DNA from: CAIWHR01 sp963816925 | GTDB taxonomy: Bacteria; Pseudomonadota; Gammaproteobacteria; Burkholderiales; Casimicrobiaceae | DNA length: 64,000 nucleotides | Assembly (NCBI GenBank): GCA_963816925.1 | Contig: CAWFMY010000018.1 | Coordinates: 62,001-126,000 of the forward strand | Direction of reading: 5' to 3' | Part shown: one piece after another, positions 50,798 through 60,162 of the stretch | Layout: each line of letters begins with the position of its first letter | How positions within the stretch are numbered: the first letter of the stretch is position 1 | The notes under the pieces: model-generated | Databases searched by the model: none | What the model was told of the DNA's origin: nothing | What the model saw: only the letters and a program-made list of their open reading frames with translations | Program-made: the position numbers and the translations under genes

Positions 50798-51631
50798 CTA
50801 CGGGTAAAACATGTAGAGGAAGTAGCCGGCCTGGGTCGTCGCGCTCGCATCGATGAAGAGCTTGACGGGGATCTCGCCGTTCGGCGGGATGCCTTTGGCG
50901 AGATCCAGAGCGCCCGCGTAATCGGACGGCGCGAGGACCCGCCGGACCACCGTTACGCTGTTGGTGTCCGTCAGCGTGAACTCGAGGTACGGAAACGCGA
51001 CCTCCCAGCCCGCGTGGCTGCGGATATTCGCCGTCAGGATCAGCAGCCCCTTGTGCGCCGGATCGGCCTGCAGGTCGGAGGCATCGATCGACAGGTATTG
51101 CATCGCGAGGTCGCGCAGCGGCTTGATCGTGCAGCCCGCGAGATCGCAGGCGCGCGCGAGAGCCGGCTTCGACGCCGGCCAGTGCGCGGCGACGGCGTCG
51201 CGGTAATGGAACGCGAGCTGCGCGATGAGCGCGACGACGAGCAACGGGATCGCGACCCCGTAGAACGCGCTCGACAAGCGCCGCGGCTTGTTCGGCTTCG
51301 CCCACGCGAAGCGCTCCTCGTACGCGATTTCCGAAATGTCTTCCTCGGGTTCCTCTTCCTCCGGCGCCCCGGCCGCCTCCTGCCGCACCGGATGGAGCGC
51401 CTGCGCATTGCGCAGCGTCACCGTCGGCGGACCCTGCGCCGCCTCGTCATCGCCATCTTCACGGTTCTGCGGCTTCGCCTGCGGCGCAAGCGAGATCTGT
51501 TCCGCGACGCCGTCGAACACCGTCTTGCAATGGCCGCAACGCACCTGGCCCTCGCGCATCGCCAGTTGCTGCGGCGTCACGCGGAAGACGGTATGGCAGC
51601 CGGGACAGCGGGTGTATTTTTCTTCGGGCAT
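50798..51631 (-). CDS. Zinc-ribbon / DUF3426 membrane protein
   Basis: A 277-residue protein with an MJ0042-type N-terminal zinc ribbon (CPGCHTVFRV....VRCGHCKTVFDG), an acidic linker, one transmembrane segment (AIPLLVVALIAQLAF) and a periplasmic DUF3426 domain. It is the usual neighbour of prmA in betaproteobacteria; function unknown. ATG 51631 is taken, 13 bases after the prmA stop. Confidence 0.87.
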   Translation of the reverse strand: MPEEKYTRCPGCHTVFRVTPQQLAMREGQVRCGHCKTVFDGVAEQISLAPQAKPQNREDGDDEAAQGPPTVTLRNAQALHPVRQEAAGAPEEEEPEEDISEIAYEERFAWAKPNKPRRLSSAFYGVAIPLLVVALIAQLAFHYRDAVAAHWPASKPALARACDLAGCTIKPLRDLAMQYLSIDASDLQADPAHKGLLILTANIRSHAGWEVAFPYLEFTLTDTNSVTVVRRVLAPSDYAGALDLAKGIPPNGEIPVKLFIDASATTQAGYFLYMFYP

Positions 51632-51646
51632 CACTGAGGTGGCGTG

Positions 51647-52564
51647 TCAGGCGGCGCCCGGCTTCCCCAGCCGCGCACCTGCCAGCGCGACCCAGCCGTC
51701 CTCGCCCGACTTCCAGCTGCGCATGATAAACCACGGCGCATACGCCGCGGCGACGTCGTCCGCCTGGTCGGCGAGAACGCCGGACAGCACGATGCGACCG
51801 CCCATGCGCACGCGCGCAGCGAGTGCCGGAGCGAGCAGGCGCAACGGGTTCGCGAGAATGTTGGCGATCACCACGTCGAACGTGCCGTCCGCGCCTTCGG
51901 CCAGGCCGTCGGGAAGCGCGAAGGTCGCCGTCACGCGATTGGCGATTGCATTCGCGCGCGCGGCATCGACGGCCTGCGGATCGACATCGACGCCGACGAC
52001 ACGGCCCGCGCCGAGCCTGGCCGCGGCGATGGCGAGGATGCCGGAGCCGCACCCATAGTCGAGCACCGACGCCGCGGGCGCGAGCTCGCGCGCGAGCCAC
52101 TCGAGGCACAAGCGCGTGGTCGGATGCGATCCGGTGCCGAACGCGAGACCCGGGTCGAGCGTGATGTTGATCGCCGACGGATCAGGCGGATCGCACCACG
52201 ACGGCACGATCCAGAGGCGGTCGTGGATAGGCAGCGGCGCGAACTGCGCCTGCGTCGCGCGCACCCAGTCCTGCTCGGCGACGACGTGCATCTCGTGCGC
52301 GGGCGCCGGCAATCCGAGGGCCGCGCCGGCGGCCGCGAGCGCACGGCCCGCATCGGCGTCCGCAGAAAAGAGCGCCGTCAATCGCGCCGTCGGCCAGCGT
52401 GCGTCATTCGTCGTCCCCGGCTCGCCATAAAGCGGCGTCTCGGCAGCGGTTCCCGCATCGGGATCGGCGATGTCGACCGACAATGCGCCGGCCTCGAGGA
52501 GCGCGTCGCTCCATGCCTCCGCGGCGTCGGCCGCGGCGTCGAATCGAAGGGCGAGCCAGGCCAC
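51647..52564 (-). CDS. prmA: Ribosomal protein L11 methyltransferase
   Basis: A 305-residue SAM methyltransferase. The substrate-recognition domain begins MAWLALRFDAAADAAEA. The catalytic domain has FGTGSHPTTRLCLEWL, the SAM loop LDYGCGSGILAIAAARLGA and VIANILANPLRLLAP, all diagnostic of PrmA. It trimethylates L11. GTG 52564 is chosen because homologues begin with this W/L-S-L strand. It follows accC with an 18-base gap. Confidence 0.92.
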   Translation of the reverse strand: MAWLALRFDAAADAAEAWSDALLEAGALSVDIADPDAGTAAETPLYGEPGTTNDARWPTARLTALFSADADAGRALAAAGAALGLPAPAHEMHVVAEQDWVRATQAQFAPLPIHDRLWIVPSWCDPPDPSAINITLDPGLAFGTGSHPTTRLCLEWLARELAPAASVLDYGCGSGILAIAAARLGAGRVVGVDVDPQAVDAARANAIANRVTATFALPDGLAEGADGTFDVVIANILANPLRLLAPALAARVRMGGRIVLSGVLADQADDVAAAYAPWFIMRSWKSGEDGWVALAGARLGKPGAA

Positions 52565-52581
52565 GGGCGCGGCGCAGCGAG

Positions 52582-53988
52582 TCAGCCCGCGAGCTTGCGC
52601 TTGGCGAGCTTTTCCTCGAGATAGTGGATCGAGGTGCCGCCGCGCAGGAACTTGTCGTCCTGCAGGAGCTCCTGGTGCAACGGAATGTTGGTCTTGATGC
52701 CCTCGACCACCATTTCCGACAGCGCGATGCGCATCCGCGCGATCGCCTGCTCGCGCGTGTCGCCGTACGCGATCACCTTGCCGATCAGCGAGTCGTAGTA
52801 AGGCGGCACGAAATAGTTGTGATAAACGTGCGAATCGACGCGAATCCCGGGGCCGCCCGGCGCGTGGTACGACGTGATGCGCCCCGGCGACGGCACGAAC
52901 GTGTACGGGTCCTCGGCGTTGATCCGGCACTCGATCGCATGCCCGCGGCGCGCGATGTCGCGCTGGCGGAACTTGAGCTTCTGCCCCGCCGCGACGCGGA
53001 TCTGCTCCTGCACGATGTCGATGCCGGTGATGAGCTCGGTCACCGGATGCTCGACCTGGACGCGCGTGTTCATCTCGATGAAGAAGAACTCGTCGTCCTG
53101 GAAGAGGAACTCGAACGTGCCGGCGCCGCGATAGCCGATCTTGCGGCAGGCGTCGGCGCAGCGCTCGCCGATCCGGGTGAGCGCGCGCAGCGAGATTTCC
53201 GGCGCCGGCGCTTCCTCGATGATCTTCTGGTGGCGGCGCTGCATCGAGCAGTCGCGCTCGAAGAGATACACGGCGTTCTTGTGCTCGTCGGCCAGCACCT
53301 GGATCTCGATGTGCCGCGGATTCGAGAGGAACTTCTCCATGTACAGCGTCGGATTGCCGAACGCCGCCTGCGCCTCGCCGCGCGTCAGGTTGACCGCCGA
53401 GAGCAGCGCCGCCTCGGTGTGCACGACGCGCATGCCGCGGCCGCCGCCGCCGCCTGCCGCCTTCACGATGATCGGGTAGCCGACCGCGCGCGCCATGCGC
53501 ACGATCTCCTTCGGGTCGTCGGGCAGCGCGCCCTCGGATCCGGGGACGCACGGGACGCCGGCCTTGGTCATCGCCACCTTCGCGCTGACCTTGTCGCCCA
53601 TGAGGCGGATCGTGTCGGCGCGCGGGCCGATGAACACGAAGCCGGAGCGCTCGACCTTTTCCGCGAAGTCGGCGTTCTCCGACAGGAACCCGTAGCCGGG
53701 ATGGATCGCCTGCGCGTCGGTCACCTCGGCCGCCGCGATGATCGCGGGAACGTTGAGATAGCTCTGCGCGGACGGCGGCGGCCCGATGCAGACGGACTCG
53801 TCGGCGAGGCGGACGTACTTGGCCTCGCGGTCCGCTTCCGAGTGGACGACCACGGTCTTGATGTCGAGCTCGCGGCACGCGCGCTGGATGCGCAGCGCAA
53901 TTTCGCCGCGGTTGGCGATCAGGATCTTCCCGAACAGCTGGCCCGGGTTCTTCGCGACCACCGGCGACGATGCGGGACGCAGCGCCAC
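52582..53988 (-). CDS. accC: Biotin carboxylase subunit of acetyl-CoA carboxylase
   Basis: A 468-residue ATP-grasp enzyme. KILIANRGEIALRIQRACREL opens the core, KAAGGGGGRGMRVV is the ATP lid, HIEIQVLADEHKNAVYLFERDCS and FIEMNTRVQVEHPVTE carry active-site residues. It carboxylates biotin on AccB for fatty-acid synthesis. GTG 53988 gives a ~19-residue extension before the usual start, so translation may begin slightly further in. It lies six bases after accB. Confidence 0.94.
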   Translation of the reverse strand: MALRPASSPVVAKNPGQLFGKILIANRGEIALRIQRACRELDIKTVVVHSEADREAKYVRLADESVCIGPPPSAQSYLNVPAIIAAAEVTDAQAIHPGYGFLSENADFAEKVERSGFVFIGPRADTIRLMGDKVSAKVAMTKAGVPCVPGSEGALPDDPKEIVRMARAVGYPIIVKAAGGGGGRGMRVVHTEAALLSAVNLTRGEAQAAFGNPTLYMEKFLSNPRHIEIQVLADEHKNAVYLFERDCSMQRRHQKIIEEAPAPEISLRALTRIGERCADACRKIGYRGAGTFEFLFQDDEFFFIEMNTRVQVEHPVTELITGIDIVQEQIRVAAGQKLKFRQRDIARRGHAIECRINAEDPYTFVPSPGRITSYHAPGGPGIRVDSHVYHNYFVPPYYDSLIGKVIAYGDTREQAIARMRIALSEMVVEGIKTNIPLHQELLQDDKFLRGGTSIHYLEEKLAKRKLAG

Positions 53989-53994
53989 ACGGAC

Positions 53995-54465
53995 CTAGGC
54001 GATGACCACGAGCGGCTGCCCGAATTCCACCGGCTGGCCGTTCTCGACCAGGATCTGCTTCACCACGCCGGTCTTGTCGGATTCGATCTCGTTCATGAGC
54101 TTCATCGCCTCGATGATGCAAAGCGTGTCGCCGGCCTGCACCGAGTCGCCGACCTCGACAAACGACTTCGCCCCCGGCGAGGCCGCGCGGTAGAACGTGC
54201 CGACCATCGGGCTCTTGACGAGGTGTCCCTCCGGCTCGACGGGCGCCGCCGGCGCTTCCACCATCCCGGGCGATGCGCTGGGGGCGCCGCCGGGACCCGC
54301 GCTGACGCCGAGCTGCGGCAACTGGACATTCGTCGTCGACGCCGCCGCGCCCGGGGGCGCCGAGCGGGTGATGCGGACACGCTCCTCGCCCTCCTGGATT
54401 TCGAGCTCGGCGATGCCCGAGCTTTCCACGAGTTCGATCAGCGTCTTGAGCTTGCGCAAATCCAT
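53995..54465 (-). CDS. accB: Biotin carboxyl carrier protein of acetyl-CoA carboxylase
   Basis: A 156-residue carrier. The N-terminus (MDLRKLKTLIELVESSGIAE) is typical, followed by an Ala/Pro-rich swinging linker and the biotinyl domain with the attachment site EAMKLMNEI (K122). It carries biotin between AccC and the carboxyltransferase. aroQ, often just upstream, is not present. Confidence 0.95.
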   Translation of the reverse strand: MDLRKLKTLIELVESSGIAELEIQEGEERVRITRSAPPGAAASTTNVQLPQLGVSAGPGGAPSASPGMVEAPAAPVEPEGHLVKSPMVGTFYRAASPGAKSFVEVGDSVQAGDTLCIIEAMKLMNEIESDKTGVVKQILVENGQPVEFGQPLVVIA

Positions 54466-54776
54466 CCGGTTATCCGATCACAGCCAACGACGCGATATTT
54501 CGATTCCATGACAGGTGACCGATTTTCGCGAAACGGCTGTCATCGCCGCGCAAATTGCAGTCAACGTGTCGTAAGGGCGGGAGTTTGCCGTGATCGTCAC
54601 GGACTGTCCAGCGGGGCCACGCCCGGGACCGCGCCCGCGATGGACACGCGAGCGAGGCGGATCGGGACCCCGGCGGAACCCGCTCGCAACCGCTGGCGGC
54701 GGTGCCGGGCGGGCGCTTCGGGCGGCGAACCGGGTCAGGAAAGCTGGGCGCAACGCCCTTGATTGCAACTAAGTCG
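54466..54776. other. Intergenic region upstream of accB
   Basis: These 311 bases separate accB from the TlpA-like gene, both on the minus strand. They should contain the accB promoter, but I see no convincing -35/-10 pair. No gene-like frame, repeat of the mosaic family or RNA was recognised apart from the hairpin at 54746-54758. Confidence 0.5.
54746..54758 (-). terminator. Possible weak terminator after the TlpA-like gene
   Basis: GGGCG-TTG-CGCCC on the minus strand forms a five-pair hairpin about 20 bases after the stop, followed by AGCTTT, which is a poor T-run. Confidence 0.3.
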
Positions 54777-55328
54777 CTAATTAGCCGACGTTAAAAGCAA
54801 TTGATCGATGATTGGCTGAAGTTGCTCGTCTTTCATCGGCCCGAGCTTGGTCTGGACAATGCGTCCGGCACGATCGACGACCAGCGTGAATGGCAGCGCG
54901 CCTACCGTGTTGCCAAAGGATCTGGACAGCTCGATGCCGCCGTACCCGCCGATGAGCGACGGGTAGTTAAGGTGCATGTTAGCGGTGAATTGCCGCACTT
55001 TATCGGCCTGATCGATGGCGATACCGACAAATTGGAGCCCCTTTCCGCCGTATTGCTCCTGGAGTTTCATGAAGCGCGGCATCTCCTCGCGGCATGGTTC
55101 GCACCAGGTCGCCCAGAAGTTGACCACAAGGACCTTGCCTTTCCATTGCGCCATGGGCTGGTCCTTCCCGGCGACATCGGGGAGGGCGAGCGCGAACAAG
55201 GTGGCGCCGTCGGCGTTGGTCGAACGGGATAACGTGGCCTCGTCGCCGGCCTGCCGCCACAACATTCCGGCCCCAAGCGCCAGCAGGCCCGCTGCAGCGA
55301 ACGCGACGCCGATCCAGCGCCGACTCAT
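54777..55328 (-). CDS. TlpA/ResA-like membrane-anchored thioredoxin
   Basis: A 183-residue redoxin. An N-terminal signal anchor (IGVAFAAAGLLALGAGML) leads to a thioredoxin fold with the active site FWATWCEPCREEMPRF and the cis-Pro loop GALPFTLVVD. It probably reduces disulfides in the periplasm, e.g. for cytochrome c maturation. ATG 55328 gives MSRRWIG. It directly follows an orphan DsbD alpha-domain gene. Confidence 0.88.
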   Translation of the reverse strand: MSRRWIGVAFAAAGLLALGAGMLWRQAGDEATLSRSTNADGATLFALALPDVAGKDQPMAQWKGKVLVVNFWATWCEPCREEMPRFMKLQEQYGGKGLQFVGIAIDQADKVRQFTANMHLNYPSLIGGYGGIELSRSFGNTVGALPFTLVVDRAGRIVQTKLGPMKDEQLQPIIDQLLLTSAN

Positions 55329-55414
55329 GCGGGTCGGCCGTGACAGACGACAGCAAGCGCTTACATCGAGACGCATTTCATGCGGTGCCGCGCGGACGAC
55401 TGCCGCCGCGCCGC

Positions 55415-55960
55415 TCACTTCAGCCACGATTTCTTGACGGGCGCCGCCTCGACCGGCATCCCGGGCCGGCCGCCGGCAGCGGGCAGCGTCAGCGTGACCT
55501 TCTGGGTCTGCGGCGGGTAGCACACGCCGAGGTCCGCGCAGCCCTGCGACTCGGCATTCACCGTCACCGCGCGGCCGGGCGCCGCGGCGTCGAGCGGGAG
55601 CTTGACGATGATCTGGTTCCGGTAGGTCTCGACCTTGCCGAAGAACTGGTCCTCCTTGGGCTTCCCGGGAGGCAGCGTTGCCTCCCCCAGCGTCCCCGGC
55701 TCGATCGTGAACTTGAGCCGGTCACGGTACAGGTAGTAGCCGTCGGCGATGACGAACCGGGCCTCGACCGTGCGATCGTCGACCCCGCGGGCGCTGAAGG
55801 CGAAGGCGCGCTCGTTGGGCAACAGCTTGGGCTCGAGCGCCGCGGCAGGGGCGCCTGCCAGGGTCGCCACGGCGAGGGAGGCAAAGGCGATGCGCCGCAA
55901 CCGCCCTGCCTCAACCCGCGGTTTCGGTGTCGATCCAGTCGAGATAGCGTTCGAGTCCAT
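55415..55960 (-). CDS. Stand-alone DsbD N-terminal (alpha) domain protein
   Basis: A 181-residue exported protein equal to only the periplasmic alpha domain of DsbD. RRIAFASLAVATLAGAPAAA is the leader; EARFVIADGYYLYRDRLKF and the redox motif GCADLGVCYPPQTQKVTL carry the Cys pair of DsbD alpha. The frame stops after VKKSWLK, where full-length DsbD would continue into its membrane domain. No membrane or gamma domain follows; a TlpA-like gene does. ATG 55960 overlaps the end of cutA by ~50 bases. Confidence 0.8.
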   Translation of the reverse strand: MDSNAISTGSTPKPRVEAGRLRRIAFASLAVATLAGAPAAALEPKLLPNERAFAFSARGVDDRTVEARFVIADGYYLYRDRLKFTIEPGTLGEATLPPGKPKEDQFFGKVETYRNQIIVKLPLDAAAPGRAVTVNAESQGCADLGVCYPPQTQKVTLTLPAAGGRPGMPVEAAPVKKSWLK

Positions 55961-56234
55961 GAGCCATCGGGACAGCAAGGACTTCCGGAAGTTCGTACGG
56001 ATGACGGGCGACGATCGCCGCCTCGACCGCCGCGTAGCGCCCCGCCCGCGTCTTGATCGCGACCGGCACTTCGCGCGCAGTTTCGATTTGGCCGCGCCAG
56101 TGATAGAGTGATTCCACCGGGGCGCCGACGCTGACGCAGGCGGCGAGCCGTCCCTCCACGAGCGCACGCGCCAGCGCCTGCGCCGAGGCATGGTCAGGCA
56201 TCTGCGTCAGCACGAGAATTGCGGCGTCCGCCAA
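55911..56234 (-). CDS. cutA: CutA1 divalent-cation tolerance protein
   Basis: A 107-residue CutA1 trimer protein: LVLTQMPDHASAQALARALVEGRLAACV, SLYHWRGQIETAREVPVAIKT and HPYELPEVLAVPM are diagnostic. TTG 56234 is chosen because family members begin at this strand and GGAGG lies just ahead. Only nine bases separate this start from the divergent fxsA start. Confidence 0.9.
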   Translation of the reverse strand: MADAAILVLTQMPDHASAQALARALVEGRLAACVSVGAPVESLYHWRGQIETAREVPVAIKTRAGRYAAVEAAIVARHPYELPEVLAVPMAHGLERYLDWIDTETAG

Positions 56235-56243
56235 GGAGCCTCC

Positions 56244-56642
56244 ATGCGTTTCGTTCTGCTCGCGATTGTACTGGCTTTCCCCGCGATCGATTTGCTCGCC
56301 ACCGTGCGTTTCGCGCGCTGGACCGGCATTCCGGTGTGGATGTGGCTCGCCATGTCGACGACGGCCGGATTCGTGCTGCTGCACAACGAGCGCGTCGCGT
56401 TTCGCGCGAGCACGGTCGCGTCGATGCACGGACAGCAACTCACGCTGCGCGGCCTCTTCGACAGCGGACGCAAGGTGCTGGCCGGCGTCCTGTTCATCCT
56501 GCCCGGCGTGATCAGCGATCTGCTGGCGCTCGTGCTGCTCGCATTGCCGCTCAACGTGGGGCGCGACCTCGAGCCGCAGTCGGCGCATCCCCATCGCCGC
56601 GCACGCAGCGAGTCATTCGACGGCGACTATCGGCGCGAATGA
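56244..56642 (+). CDS. fxsA: FxsA-family membrane protein
   Basis: A 132-residue inner-membrane protein with about three hydrophobic segments and the conserved GRKVLAGVLFILPGVISDLLALVLL. In E. coli FxsA relieves phage exclusion by F; its native role is unknown. AAGGAG precedes ATG 56244. It is divergent from cutA and is followed by repeat copy E. Confidence 0.88.
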   Translation: MRFVLLAIVLAFPAIDLLATVRFARWTGIPVWMWLAMSTTAGFVLLHNERVAFRASTVASMHGQQLTLRGLFDSGRKVLAGVLFILPGVISDLLALVLLALPLNVGRDLEPQSAHPHRRARSESFDGDYRRE

Positions 56643-56760
56643 GTGAGGCGGGCGAGCGGCAGCGAGCCAAGGCCCGAAGGGCGCGTCGCCGAGCGATTGA
56701 GGTCGGCCGTTGGCCCGACCACCGAAGACCGCGATAGCGGAAGAGGCCGACGGCGACTGA
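56643..56760 (+). repeat. Mosaic intergenic repeat, copy E
   Basis: Positions 56662-56695 contain GCGAGCCAAGGCCCGAAGGG and the following GCGCGTC, matching the cores at 8300 and 13618. The rest has short GGCCGAC/AGGCCGACGG units as in copy D. It starts at the fxsA stop and ends at the lgt stop. Confidence 0.7.
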
Positions 56761-57579
56761 TTATTTGCGTCGGTCAAGCAGCGTCGGCTCGGCCTTCCCG
56801 GCGCGCCGGTACGCCCAGAACATCATGATCGCGCCCGCGACGATCATCGGCAGCGACAATAGCTGCCCCATCGTGAAACGGCCGTCCCCGAAGTAGCCGA
56901 GAAAGCTGTCCGGCTCGCGCGCGTATTCGGCGGCGAAGCGGCACACGCCGTAGCCGATCAGGAAAAGGCCCGACGCGGCGCCCATCGGCCGGCGCCTTCG
57001 CGTGTAGATCCACAGCACGGCGAACAGCAGCAGCCCTTCGCCCGCGAATTGGTAGAGCTGCGACGGATGCCTCGGCTCGGGTCCGGCTTGCGGGAACACC
57101 ATGCCCCACGGCACGTCGGTGACGCGGCCCCACAATTCGCCGTTGATGAAGTTGCCGAGCCGGCCGGCGGCGAGCCCGAGCGGAACGAGCGGCGCCACGA
57201 AGTCCATCACGTCGAGCCAGCGCTTCTGGCGCCGCCGGGCGAACAGCCACAGCGCGAGCATTACGCCGATGAAGCCGCCGTGGAAGCTCATTCCCCCTTG
57301 CCAGACCGACAGGATCTCCAGCGGATTCGCGAGGTAATAGAGCGGCTTGTAGAAAATGACGTAGCCCAGTCGTCCGCCGAGGATCACGCCGAACACGCCG
57401 TAGAACAGCATGTCGTCGACGTCGCGGGGATGCCAGCCGGTGAGGAGGTTCTGCCGCGCGCGGAGGTTGCCCAGCACCGCGAACATCACGAACGCGACGA
57501 GATACATGAGCCCGTACCACCGCACGGCGATGGGGCCGATCTCGAACGCGATGGGATTGAATTGCGGATGAACGAGCAT
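56761..57579 (-). CDS. lgt: Prolipoprotein diacylglyceryl transferase
   Basis: A 272-residue polytopic enzyme with seven hydrophobic segments. VRWYGLMYLVAF, the GGRLGYVIFY motif, SFHGGFIGV and the Lgt signature GRLGNFINGELWGRVTD are all present, along with HPSQLYQ. It attaches diacylglycerol to lipobox Cys at the inner membrane, the first step for lipoproteins such as the one at 59430. It diverges from ilvD. Confidence 0.95.
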   Translation of the reverse strand: MLVHPQFNPIAFEIGPIAVRWYGLMYLVAFVMFAVLGNLRARQNLLTGWHPRDVDDMLFYGVFGVILGGRLGYVIFYKPLYYLANPLEILSVWQGGMSFHGGFIGVMLALWLFARRRQKRWLDVMDFVAPLVPLGLAAGRLGNFINGELWGRVTDVPWGMVFPQAGPEPRHPSQLYQFAGEGLLLFAVLWIYTRRRRPMGAASGLFLIGYGVCRFAAEYAREPDSFLGYFGDGRFTMGQLLSLPMIVAGAIMMFWAYRRAGKAEPTLLDRRK

Positions 57580-57682
57580 GCGCGAGGGTCGTGCGGGCGC
57601 TGCGTTAAAATGGGACGATTATACGCAGCCGTTTTCATTCGGCCGCGCCGTTCGTCATGCATCGCCGCCCGAGGAGCACGCC

Positions 57683-59370
57683 ATGCCGTCCAACCGCCGC
57701 TCGCATCTGATCACCCAGGGCGTGGCCCGCTCGCCCAACCGCGCCATGCTGCGCGCCGTGGGCTTCGGCGACGCGCGATTTCGACAAGCCGATCGTCGGC
57801 GTCGCCAACGGCCACAGCACGATGAATCCGTGCAATGCCGGCATCCAGCCGCTCGTCGACCGCGCGATGGCCGCGCTCAAGGCCGAAGGCGCGATGCCGC
57901 AGGTGTTCGGCGTGCCGACGATCACCGACGGCATCGGCATGGGGACCGAGGGGATGAAATATTCGCTCGTGTCGCGCGAGGTGATCGCCGATGCGATCGA
58001 GACTTCGGTGAACGGCCAGTGCATGGACGGCGTCCTCGTCGTCGGCGGCTGCGACAAGAACATGCCCGCCGGAATGATGGCGATGGCGCGCATGAACGTG
58101 CCGGGCATCTACGTCTACGCCGGCAGCATCAAGCCCGGCCGCTGGAAAGGCAGGGACCTGACCATCGTGTCCGCGTTCGAGGCGGTCGGCGCCTTCGCCG
58201 CCGGCACGATGGCGAAGGAAGACTACGACGGCATCGAGCACAACGCGTGCCCGACGGTGGGCGCGTGCGGCGGCATGTTCACCGCGAACACGATGTCGTC
58301 GTCGTTCGAGGCGCTCGGCATGAGCCTGCTCGGCTCGTCGCAGATGGCCTCGCCCGACGCCGAAAAGGCCGATTCCGCCGCCGAATCGGCGCGCGTGCTC
58401 GTCGCGGCCGTCAAGAACGATCTCAAGCCGCGCGACATCATCACGCGCGAGTCGATCGAGAACGCGATCGCGCTGGTGATGGCGACGGGCGGATCGACGA
58501 ACGCGGTGCTGCACTATCTCGCGATCGCGTCGGCGGCCGACGTGCCGTGGACGATCGACGACTTCGAGCGCATCCGGAAAAAAGTGCCGGTGCTGTGCGA
58601 TCTCAAGCCATCGGGTCAGTACGTCGCCGTCGACTTCCATCGCGCCGGCGGCGTGCCGCAGGTGCTGAAGATGCTGCTCGAAGCCGGGCTGCTGCACGGC
58701 GACTGCATGACGATCACGGGCCGCACGATGGCGGAAGAACTGGCCGGCGTGCCGCGTACGCCGCGCGCCGGCCAGGATGTCATCCGGCCCATCGACAAGC
58801 CGCTGTACGCGCAGGGGCATCTCGCGATCCTCAAGGGCAATCTCGCGCCCGAAGGCTGCGTGGCCAAGATCACCGGCCTCAAGAATCCCGCGATGACGGG
58901 TCCGGCCCGCGTGTTCAACTCCGAGCCGGAGGTGATGGACGCGATCATGGCGAAGCGGATCGCGCCGGGCGATGTCGTGGTGATACGTTACGAGGGACCC
59001 AAAGGGGGACCCGGCATGCAGGAGATGCTGGCGCCGACGTCCGCGCTGATCGGACAGGGCCTCGGCGAATCGGTGGGACTGCTGACGGACGGCCGCTTCT
59101 CCGGCGGCACCTGGGGCATGGTCGTCGGCCATGTCGCGCCCGAGGCGTACGATGGGCGGCAACATCGCGCTGATCGAGGAAGGCGACTCCATCACGATCG
59201 ACGCCCACCAGCTGCTGGTCCAGTTGAACGTCGGCGACGACGTCCTCGCGCGGCGGCGAGCGAAATGGGTTCGCCCCGCGCCGAAGTACACGCGCGGCGT
59301 GCTGGCGAAATACATGCGGCTCGTATCGACGGCAAGCCGCGGCGCGGTCACCGACCGCGGTGGCGACTGA
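57683..59370 (+). CDS. ilvD: Dihydroxy-acid dehydratase (two frameshifts)
   Basis: An Fe-S dehydratase of isoleucine/valine synthesis, 561 residues after repair. NPCNAGIQPL, VVGGCDKNMPAGMMAM and NACPTVGACGGMFTANTM hold the three cluster Cys; GHVAPEA and GDSITIDA mark the C-terminal domain. Breaks lie near 57775 (GFGDA then DFDKPIVGVANG) and near 59150 (APEAY then GGNIALIEEGD); each is one extra base. GAGGAG precedes ATG 57683. The lgt-ilvD divergent pair is common in this group. Confidence 0.92.
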
Positions 59371-59429
59371 TGCGCGGAAGAATTGCCGGCCGCGCGCTGT
59401 TGACTTCATCCTGACGCCCGGAAAACCCG

Positions 59430-60146
59430 ATGCCGATTCGCACTCTCATCCGCATCACCGCTGTTGCGCTGGCAGCGCTCCTTGCCGGCGCGTGCGCCTC
59501 GGTGGATGTCGGCGGCGACCCGGGCCCGCCGGCACCCGCGCCCGACTACCGCGTCGGTGACCGCTGGGTCTATCACATCGTCGACGGTTATCGATCACCC
59601 GTCGTCTGGGACGAAACGCATGAGGTCCTCTCGATCGAACCGGGGCTCATCACCGTCAGGGTCGTCGCCAAGGGCCCGACCGTCGACGTCGAGCGCTTCG
59701 AGAAGTGGTCGGCGCCGGGGATCGTCCTGCAGGGCGCCGTCTACGATATCGAAACGCGCCGCTTCGACCCGCCGCTCATTCGGTATCAGTTCCCGCTGGC
59801 GTTCGGCGACCGGTGGAACCAGCGGGTGCGTGACCTCGACCAGCCACCCGGGCCGTACGGCCCCATCGTGCGCTTCGTGACGGTCGGCGGGTGGCAGAAG
59901 GTCACGACCCCGGCGGGGACTTTCGACGCGATCCGCATGCGCGTGATCATGACGCTCGACGACGAGACGGTCTGGCGCTTCCCGACGCAGGCCAACTACC
60001 TCATTTGGTACGCGCCTGCCGTCGGCGCGTCGGTGCGCGAGCAAAAGCGCTCGGAGTGGCGCGACAAGGGCGGCCAGGACGCCGTGGGCTTCCATCCTGG
60101 ACAGAACGCGATCGTCGAGCTCACCTCGTACACGCGCGGGCGCTAG
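59430..60146 (+). CDS. Putative lipoprotein of unknown function
   Basis: A 238-residue protein. The leader ends ALLAGACASVD, a plausible lipobox with Cys22, so it is probably lipid-anchored. The mature part is beta-rich (VGDRWVYHIVDGYR, FPLAFGDRWNQRV, VTTPAGTFDAIRMRV, NYLIWYAPAVGASVREQ) and resembles unnamed periplasmic proteins of the YceI/DUF3108-like style, without clear assignment. It stands alone between ilvD and the convergent metF. Confidence 0.75.
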   Translation: MPIRTLIRITAVALAALLAGACASVDVGGDPGPPAPAPDYRVGDRWVYHIVDGYRSPVVWDETHEVLSIEPGLITVRVVAKGPTVDVERFEKWSAPGIVLQGAVYDIETRRFDPPLIRYQFPLAFGDRWNQRVRDLDQPPGPYGPIVRFVTVGGWQKVTTPAGTFDAIRMRVIMTLDDETVWRFPTQANYLIWYAPAVGASVREQKRSEWRDKGGQDAVGFHPGQNAIVELTSYTRGR

Positions 60147-60162
60147 GGCCCGATCACAGGCC

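Noticed and set aside
51647..54121. 824-residue frame covering prmA and accC
   Set aside because: Only the prmA part is meaningful; accC is conserved in a different frame with its own stop.
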